Shown: positions 55,466 to 60,475 of the stretch, in pieces
Layout of the letters: each line of letters begins with the position of its first letter
Position numbering within the stretch: the first letter of the stretch is position 1
Origin: Paenibacillus_AA sp045062745
GTDB taxonomy: Bacteria; Bacillota; Bacilli; Paenibacillales; NBRC-103111
DNA: 60,475 nucleotides
Assembly: GCF_045062745.1 (NCBI RefSeq)
Contig: NZ_JBJGED010000043.1
Location: 1 to 60,475 of the forward strand
Direction of reading: 5' to 3'
Translations under genes and position numbers: made by a program
The notes under the pieces: model-generated
Told to the model about the DNA's origin: nothing
Database searches by the model: none
What the model saw: the letters and a program-made list of their open reading frames with translations, nothing else

Positions 55466-57904
55466 TTAATTAGCGGACACTTGGTTTCTCAGGACGACCA
55501 GCTCGCCGTTTTGCTCATCGATCGTAAGCGAATCGCCTTTGGAGATGCTGCCTTGCAGCAATTCCTCCGACAGACGGTCTTCGATATGCTTCTGGATCGC
55601 TCTACGCAACGGTCTCGCTCCGTAAGTCGGATCGAACCCTTCCTTCGCCAGGAACTTCTTGGCGGAATCCGTCAGGGTGAACGCGACCTCTTGCTCGCGC
55701 AGACGCTTGCTCAGCTCGTCGGACATGAGGCTGACGATCTTCGCGATGTGCTCTTCGTCCAGGGAATGGAAGACGATGATCTCATCGATCCTGTTCAGGA
55801 ACTCCGGACGGAAGCTCTTCTTCAGCTCGCCCATCACTTTGTCCTTCATGACGTTGTAGTCTTTGCCGGCATCTTGGACGGCGGTGAAGCCCAGTTGGGA
55901 ATTGCGCTTGATCGTCTCGGCTCCCACGTTCGACGTCATGATGATCAGCGTGTTGCGGAAATCGACCGTACGGCCCTTCGAATCGGTCAAGCGTCCATCC
56001 TCCAGCACCTGAAGCAGGATATTGAACACTTCCGGATGCGCCTTCTCGATTTCGTCCAGCAGGACAACCGAGTATGGCTTGCGGCGTACTTTCTCGGTCA
56101 GCTGACCGCCTTCCTCATAGCCGACATATCCTGGAGGCGCCCCGACGAGCCGCGATGTCGAATGCTTCTCCATGTACTCCGACATGTCGATGCGGATGAC
56201 CGCGTTCTCGTCGCCGAACATCGATTCGGCGAGCGCTCTCGCCAGCTCGGTCTTCCCGACCCCGGTCGGACCGAGGAAGATGAAGGAGCCCATCGGGCGC
56301 TTCGGATCCTTGAGCCCCGCCCTCGCCCGGCGGATCGCCCGGCTGACGGCCTTGACGGCTTCATCTTGGCCGATCACGCGCTCATGCAGGATATTCTCCA
56401 TCTTGAGCAGCCGCTCGGTTTCTTCCTCAGCCAGCTTCGTAACCGGCACTCCGGTCCAGCTCGCCACGACGTGTGCGATGTCTTCCGGCGTCACTTCCGA
56501 ATCGGTCCGGCCTTGCTTTTCTTTCCACTCGTTCTTTGTGACCTCCAGCTCATCGCGCATTTTTTGCTCTGTATCGCGGAGCGAGGCAGCCTTCTCGAAT
56601 TCCTGGCTCTGCACGGCCGCATCCTTCTCCTTGCGGACGTTCTCGAGCTGGGTCTCGAGCTGCTTCAGGTTAGGCGGGATCGTATAAGAGCGAAGCCTTA
56701 CCTTCGAACTCGCTTCATCGATCAAGTCGATCGCCTTGTCCGGCAAGAACCGGTCGGTAATGTAGCGGTCCGACAGCTTCACCGCTTGCTCGATCGCCTC
56801 ATCGGTGATCTTCACGCGGTGATGGGCTTCGTACCGGTCGCGCAGCCCATGCAAAATTTGTATCGCTTCTTCCGGAGACGGCTGGTCGACCGTAATCGGC
56901 TGGAACCGGCGCTCCAGGGCGGCGTCCTTCTCGATATATTTCCGGTATTCGTCCAGTGTTGTCGCGCCGATGCATTGCAGCTCGCCGCGCGCGAGCGAGG
57001 GTTTCAAGATGTTCGAGGCGTCGATCGCCCCTTCGGCTCCGCCTGCCCCGATGAGCGTATGCAGCTCGTCGATGAACAGGATGATGTTGCCGGCGGCGCG
57101 AATCTCGTCCATGATCTTTTTCAAGCGGTCTTCGAATTCGCCCCGATACTTCGTCCCGGCTACGACCGAACCCATATCGAGGGTCATGACGCGCTTGTCG
57201 CGAAGCGTCTCGGGAATCTCGTTCGCCACGATGCGCTGAGCGAGTCCTTCGGCGATCGCCGTCTTCCCGACCCCCGGCTCCCCGATAAGGACCGGGTTGT
57301 TCTTCGTCCGGCGGCTGAGTACTTGGATGACGCGCTCGATTTCCTTGGCCCGGCCGATCACCGGGTCAAGGTTGCCTTCTTTGGCGTAAGCGGTCAGGTC
57401 GCGTGCCAGTCCGTCCAGCGTCGGCGTGTTCACATTGGCCGAAGAGCCTTGGTTGGACGACACGGCTTCGCTGCTGCCGAGCAGCTGCAGTACTTGCTGA
57501 CGGGCTTTGTTCAGGCTCACGTTCAGGTTGTTCAGCACGCGGGCGGCGACGCCTTCGCCTTCGCGGATCAGCCCCAGCAAGATGTGCTCGGTGCCCACAT
57601 ACGTATGTCCCAATTTGCGGGCTTCGTCCATCGACAGCTCGATGACTTTTTTGGCTCGCGGCGTGTAGGCAATGTTGCTTGGCTGCTCTTGCCCGCGGCC
57701 GATAAGCGATTCGACCTCGTCTTGAATTTTCTCGAGGCTGAGTCCTAAGGCTACGAGCGCCTTGGCGGCAATACCATCGCTCTCGCGAATGAGTCCTAAT
57801 AAGATGTGTTCGGTTCCGATATTGTTATGTCCCAGTCGAACGGCTTCTTCCTGTGCTAAGGCCAACACCTTTTGGGCCCGTTCCGTAAATCTGCCAAACA
57901 TCAT
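55466..57904 (-). CDS. clpC: ATP-dependent Clp protease ATPase subunit ClpC
   Basis: 812 residues from the ATG at 57904 (MMFGRFTERAQKVLALAQ), with GGAGG 8 nt upstream; the longer frame reaches into mcsB. Double Clp N-repeat (1-145), first AAA module with GEPGVGKT, a UVR-containing coiled middle domain (about 415-480) and second AAA module with GPTGVGKT. It unfolds arginine-phosphorylated proteins for ClpP. Last gene of the ctsR operon. Confidence 0.98.
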   Translation of the reverse strand: MMFGRFTERAQKVLALAQEEAVRLGHNNIGTEHILLGLIRESDGIAAKALVALGLSLEKIQDEVESLIGRGQEQPSNIAYTPRAKKVIELSMDEARKLGHTYVGTEHILLGLIREGEGVAARVLNNLNVSLNKARQQVLQLLGSSEAVSSNQGSSANVNTPTLDGLARDLTAYAKEGNLDPVIGRAKEIERVIQVLSRRTKNNPVLIGEPGVGKTAIAEGLAQRIVANEIPETLRDKRVMTLDMGSVVAGTKYRGEFEDRLKKIMDEIRAAGNIILFIDELHTLIGAGGAEGAIDASNILKPSLARGELQCIGATTLDEYRKYIEKDAALERRFQPITVDQPSPEEAIQILHGLRDRYEAHHRVKITDEAIEQAVKLSDRYITDRFLPDKAIDLIDEASSKVRLRSYTIPPNLKQLETQLENVRKEKDAAVQSQEFEKAASLRDTEQKMRDELEVTKNEWKEKQGRTDSEVTPEDIAHVVASWTGVPVTKLAEEETERLLKMENILHERVIGQDEAVKAVSRAIRRARAGLKDPKRPMGSFIFLGPTGVGKTELARALAESMFGDENAVIRIDMSEYMEKHSTSRLVGAPPGYVGYEEGGQLTEKVRRKPYSVVLLDEIEKAHPEVFNILLQVLEDGRLTDSKGRTVDFRNTLIIMTSNVGAETIKRNSQLGFTAVQDAGKDYNVMKDKVMGELKKSFRPEFLNRIDEIIVFHSLDEEHIAKIVSLMSDELSKRLREQEVAFTLTDSAKKFLAKEGFDPTYGARPLRRAIQKHIEDRLSEELLQGSISKGDSLTIDEQNGELVVLRNQVSAN

Positions 57905-57963
57905 TACAAACACCTCCATATCTATTTGTATAAAAATTAAACCAAAATAAGGGATTTCCAACA

Positions 57964-59025
57964 TTAAGGCTGTGCTAACTTGCGCCGGATCAGCTCGGCT
58001 CTGCGAATATCCCGGTCTTCGGGCGACAGCTTCGTACCCGACCAATGCTGCAAAGAGCCCGGCTGCGTCATGACCGACAGTTCGTTCAGTACGGTCGGGG
58101 AGACGTTCTCGATGATGCCTAGGTCGATGCCTAGTCTCACGTCGGACAGCCGCTGCGCCGCTTCCTTCGTATCCATGATATTCGCATGCGACAAAATCCC
58201 GTACGAGCGGTTCACCCGGTCGACCAGCCGCAATCGGGATTCATTCATCAGCTTCTGTCTGGCCGCGCGTTCATGCTCGATGATTTGACGCACGACGCTG
58301 TACAAGCTGTCGATGATCTCTTGCTCCGACTGGCCTAGCGTGATCTGGTTGGAGATCTGGAACACGTTGCCCGTGGCTTCGCTTCCCTCTCCGTAAAGCC
58401 CGCGCACCGCCAATCCGACTTGATTGATCGCGGATAGAATCCGGTTCATTTGCTGAGTCAGCACGAGGGCGGGCAAGTGCATCATGACGGAGGCGCGAAT
58501 GCCGGTTCCCACATTGGTCGGACAGCTCGTCAAGTATCCTCGGTGTTCATCGAATGCGTAGTCCAGCTGAGACTCGAACACGTCGTCGATCTGGTTGGCC
58601 AAATCCCAAGCCTCGCGAATCTGAAAACCCGGGCATAAACATTGTATGCGCAGGTGATCCTCTTCGTTGATCATGATACTGACCGATTCGTTCTGACTGA
58701 GGATGACCGCGCCGTGTCTCGCTTCATTCGCCAAGTTCGGGCTGATGAGATGCTTCTCGACGAGCACCTTCTTCTCGAGTTCGCTCAGCTGATCCAGCGG
58801 AATGAACTGAAACTCGCTGATCGTGCCCAATTCTTCATTGGCCATAATCTGCTCGATCCGTTCCAGCACTTCCTCCGATTGTGAGTTCGTGGCGAGCATC
58901 GGGAACGGATGGGTATTCAAGTTGCGGGCCAACCGGATTCGGCTGCTGATGACGACATCCTGATCCGGTCCGTTACTGCTCATCCATTCGCTAAGGGCAT
59001 GCTCCATATATTTTCGGGAAGACAT
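57964..59025 (-). CDS. mcsB: Protein-arginine kinase McsB
   Basis: 353 residues of the phosphagen-kinase fold. VVISSRIRLARNL, the catalytic loop CPTNVGTGIRASV and the C-terminal RDIRRA motif, which senses phosphoarginine for allosteric activation. It marks proteins, including CtsR, for ClpCP. Starts 19 nt after mcsA; the pair acts together. Confidence 0.97.
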   Translation of the reverse strand: MSSRKYMEHALSEWMSSNGPDQDVVISSRIRLARNLNTHPFPMLATNSQSEEVLERIEQIMANEELGTISEFQFIPLDQLSELEKKVLVEKHLISPNLANEARHGAVILSQNESVSIMINEEDHLRIQCLCPGFQIREAWDLANQIDDVFESQLDYAFDEHRGYLTSCPTNVGTGIRASVMMHLPALVLTQQMNRILSAINQVGLAVRGLYGEGSEATGNVFQISNQITLGQSEQEIIDSLYSVVRQIIEHERAARQKLMNESRLRLVDRVNRSYGILSHANIMDTKEAAQRLSDVRLGIDLGIIENVSPTVLNELSVMTQPGSLQHWSGTKLSPEDRDIRRAELIRRKLAQP

Positions 59026-59044
59026 GAGCGTTCACCTCTTTTTC

Positions 59045-59572
59045 TCAGCCTTGCGTACCGTTTAATTTTTGTTCCAGCTCGCGAATTTGATCCCGCAGGG
59101 TGGCTGCATGCTCGAACTCTTGACGCTGAATCCGGCCTTGCAGCTCTTGCTTCAATTGATCGATCTCGCGCTTCTGTTGAATGATGCCGCCTGTGCGCTT
59201 CGGCACTTTCCCAACGTGGACCACGTTGCCGTGAACCCGCTTGAACAGCGGGTCGAGCTTCTCGGAAAAATGCTTATAGCAGGAATTGCAGCCGAAGCGG
59301 CCCAGCTTGCTGAATTGGCTGTAGGTCAGCCCGCATTGATCGCACCTCAGTGCGGTTGGCGGCTTGTGGCCGAAGGAAGCACCCGGCGTCGCATCGAAAT
59401 CCAATAATCCCGATAACAGATTGTGAATGGAAAAGCCGTTCGCCGTACCCGGAATCAGCTCGCCCTTCTCCCGCGCGCAGGATTCGCAGATATGAAATTC
59501 CGTCTTCTCCCCATTCACGATCTTCGTAAAATGCAGAGTCGCCGGTTTCTTGTTGCATTCCTGGCAGAGCAT
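59045..59572 (-). CDS. mcsA: McsA, activator of McsB
   Basis: 175 residues from the ATG at 59572 (MLCQECNKKPA), with AAGGAGG 8 nt upstream. Two treble-clef zinc modules, C3/C6 with CESC, and CDQC with CNSC, then a C-terminal UVR motif (IDQLKQELQGRIQRQEFEHAATLRD-type helix pair). Heavy metals and heat affect it in Bacillus; it activates McsB. Confidence 0.95.
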   Translation of the reverse strand: MLCQECNKKPATLHFTKIVNGEKTEFHICESCAREKGELIPGTANGFSIHNLLSGLLDFDATPGASFGHKPPTALRCDQCGLTYSQFSKLGRFGCNSCYKHFSEKLDPLFKRVHGNVVHVGKVPKRTGGIIQQKREIDQLKQELQGRIQRQEFEHAATLRDQIRELEQKLNGTQG

Positions 59573-59605
59573 AGTCAACTCCTCCTTCTCCCGCATGACA
59601 GGACG

Positions 59606-60067
59606 TTAATTGCTTAATAAGGCCACCAGCATCGCCTTCAGAAGACGGGCCCGGATCTCGTCGCGGAGCGGCAGCTTGAACGCCAGCACATCCCTTGAGA
59701 TGGCCGCCTTCAGCAGGCTCGCCTCCCGGCAGCTGATGAATTCGCCATCCTCCAGCTGATAGATGAGGCCTTCCGCGCTCTGTTGGTCGATCTCCCCGCC
59801 GATCGTGCGGAAGATGTGAGCGTGGATCGCTTCCTTCATCGGCAGATCGACCTTCTGAATCCGGATATAGCCGCCGCCCCCCCGCTTGCTCTCGACCAGG
59901 TAGCCCTTCTCGAGCGTAAAGCGTGTGCTGATGACGTAATTAATCTGGGAAGGCACGCATTCGAAGCGACCGGCCAAATCACTGCGCCGAATCTCGATCA
60001 CATTATCCGGACTCTGCTGCAACACCTGCTTCAGATACTGCTCGATGATGTCCGAGATATTGCGCAT
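59606..60067 (-). CDS. ctsR: Class III heat-shock repressor CtsR
   Basis: 153 residues from the ATG at 60067 (MRNISDIIEQYLKQVL), with GGGAGG 8 nt upstream. Winged helix-turn-helix, with the wing SKRGGGGYIRI: R62 and the tetraglycine 63-66 form the thermosensing loop. It represses its own operon through the CtsR box that overlaps the start site. Confidence 0.97.
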   Translation of the reverse strand: MRNISDIIEQYLKQVLQQSPDNVIEIRRSDLAGRFECVPSQINYVISTRFTLEKGYLVESKRGGGGYIRIQKVDLPMKEAIHAHIFRTIGGEIDQQSAEGLIYQLEDGEFISCREASLLKAAISRDVLAFKLPLRDEIRARLLKAMLVALLSN

Positions 60068-60097
60068 CCAATGGACCTCCCTTTCCGTCAAACTGAC

Positions 60098-60114
60098 TTT
60101 GACTATCTTTGACT
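60098..60114 (-). promoter_or_regulatory. CtsR operator
   Basis: Direct heptads AGTCAAA-GAT-AGTCAAA match the CtsR consensus exactly, with a third partial GTCAG next to it. It lies 9 nt downstream of the -10, so it covers the transcription start. Confidence 0.93.
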
Positions 60115-60122
60115 ATATCTCC

Positions 60123-60150
60123 ATTATAAATAATTTTCTGACTTTTGCAA
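60123..60150 (-). promoter_or_regulatory. SigA promoter of the ctsR operon
   Basis: -35 TTGCAA (60145-60150), -10 TATAAT (60123-60128), spacer 16. The region 60151-60340 shows no gene; I see nothing else in it that I can name. Confidence 0.82.
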
Positions 60151-60340
60151 GTATCTGTCATTACTTATTGTAGCAGTTTCTCCATCGTCTTATACGCTGT
60201 CGGCCTGTTGCAGGGATGCCAAAAAAAGCTGATCCGCCTTGATTTTTCTGGTTTTTGGGAAGGGTAATTCGCCTGACTGCAATTGTGCAGGTTAATTGTC
60301 GGGGAAGAGGGCTTTGGGTGTTTTGTTGCTAAACGCAAAC

Positions 60341-60382
60341 AAGAGGCTGCTTCCGGTTCGAATGAACCAGGAGCAGCCTCTT
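60341..60382 (-). terminator. Terminator after 5S rRNA
   Basis: AAGAGGCTGCTCCTGGTTC pairs with GAACCGGAAGCAGCCTCTT on the minus strand, followed by a modest GTTTGCGTTT tail. Confidence 0.8.
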
Positions 60383-60401
60383 CTTGTGCGCTACGGCTTT
60401 T

Positions 60402-60475
60402 GCTTGGCAACGTCCTACTCTCCCAGGACCCTTCGGTCCAAGTACCATCGGCGCTGGAGGGCTTAACGGTCGTGT
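60402..60475 (-). rRNA. rrf: 5S rRNA, 3' part (cut by window edge)
   Basis: The minus strand reads ...GATGGTACTTGGACC...GGGAGAGTAGGACGTTGCCAAGC, the typical 3' two thirds of Firmicute 5S rRNA. The 5' part lies beyond the window. It ends an rrn operon co-oriented with the one at the left edge. Confidence 0.95.

Overview
The window is a chromosomal core block from a spore-forming Firmicute, most likely a Paenibacillaceae (Paenibacillus/Cohnella-like) bacterium. The evidence is the Bacillus-type gene order, the sporulation and germination genes (pdaB, kbaA, gerD, cwlD, sigH, a SpoIIM-family gene), class III heat-shock control by CtsR, strong AAGGAGG ribosome binding sites and a fairly GC-rich sequence. 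The genus is not decided by the sequence. Nearly all genes lie on the minus strand. The right edge holds the 3' end of a minus-strand 5S rRNA gene, and the left edge holds the promoter and leader of another minus-strand rrn operon, so the window is the whole interval between two co-oriented rrn operons.

Layout in the direction of minus-strand transcription (right to left): 5S rRNA and terminator; ctsR-mcsA-mcsB-clpC under a CtsR box; radA; disA; pssA; a lone plus-strand MazG-like gene; yacL-ispD-ispF-gltX; a Cys T-box leader and cysE-cysS-mrnC-rlmB-rae1; sigH; secE-nusG-rplK-rplA; rplJ-rplL behind an L10 leader; ybxB; rpoB-rpoC; ybxF-rpsL-rpsG-fusA-tuf; the S10-spc-alpha ribosomal protein cluster from rpsJ to rplQ, including secY, adk, map, infA and rpoA; truA; rplM-rpsI; cysH-sat; cwlD-salA; then gerD, kbaA, pdaB and the SpoIIM-family gene on alternating strands.

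The block makes the translation and transcription machinery (ribosomal proteins, elongation factors, RNA polymerase, Sec translocon, rRNA methylation and maturation enzymes) and couples it to sporulation, proteolysis, c-di-AMP signalling and cysteine supply. sat, cysH, cysE and cysS give most of a sulfate-to-Cys-tRNA route inside one window. Compared with Bacillus subtilis, rpmG (L33) is missing between sigH and secE, the ECF transporter genes are missing between rplQ and truA, and a sulfate-assimilation pair sits between rpsI and cwlD.

The least ordinary signals are in the non-coding DNA. The first is a family of four 55-57 bp hairpin elements, three of them 20-22 nt upstream of the start codons of rpmJ, cysE and disA, with a base-pair exchange that supports an RNA structure. 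The others are twin L1-operator-like hairpins before rplK and rplA, a three-segment switch-like repeat between rpsG and fusA, a strong rpsL leader hairpin, and an unlisted 50-residue membrane protein gene overlapping kbaA.
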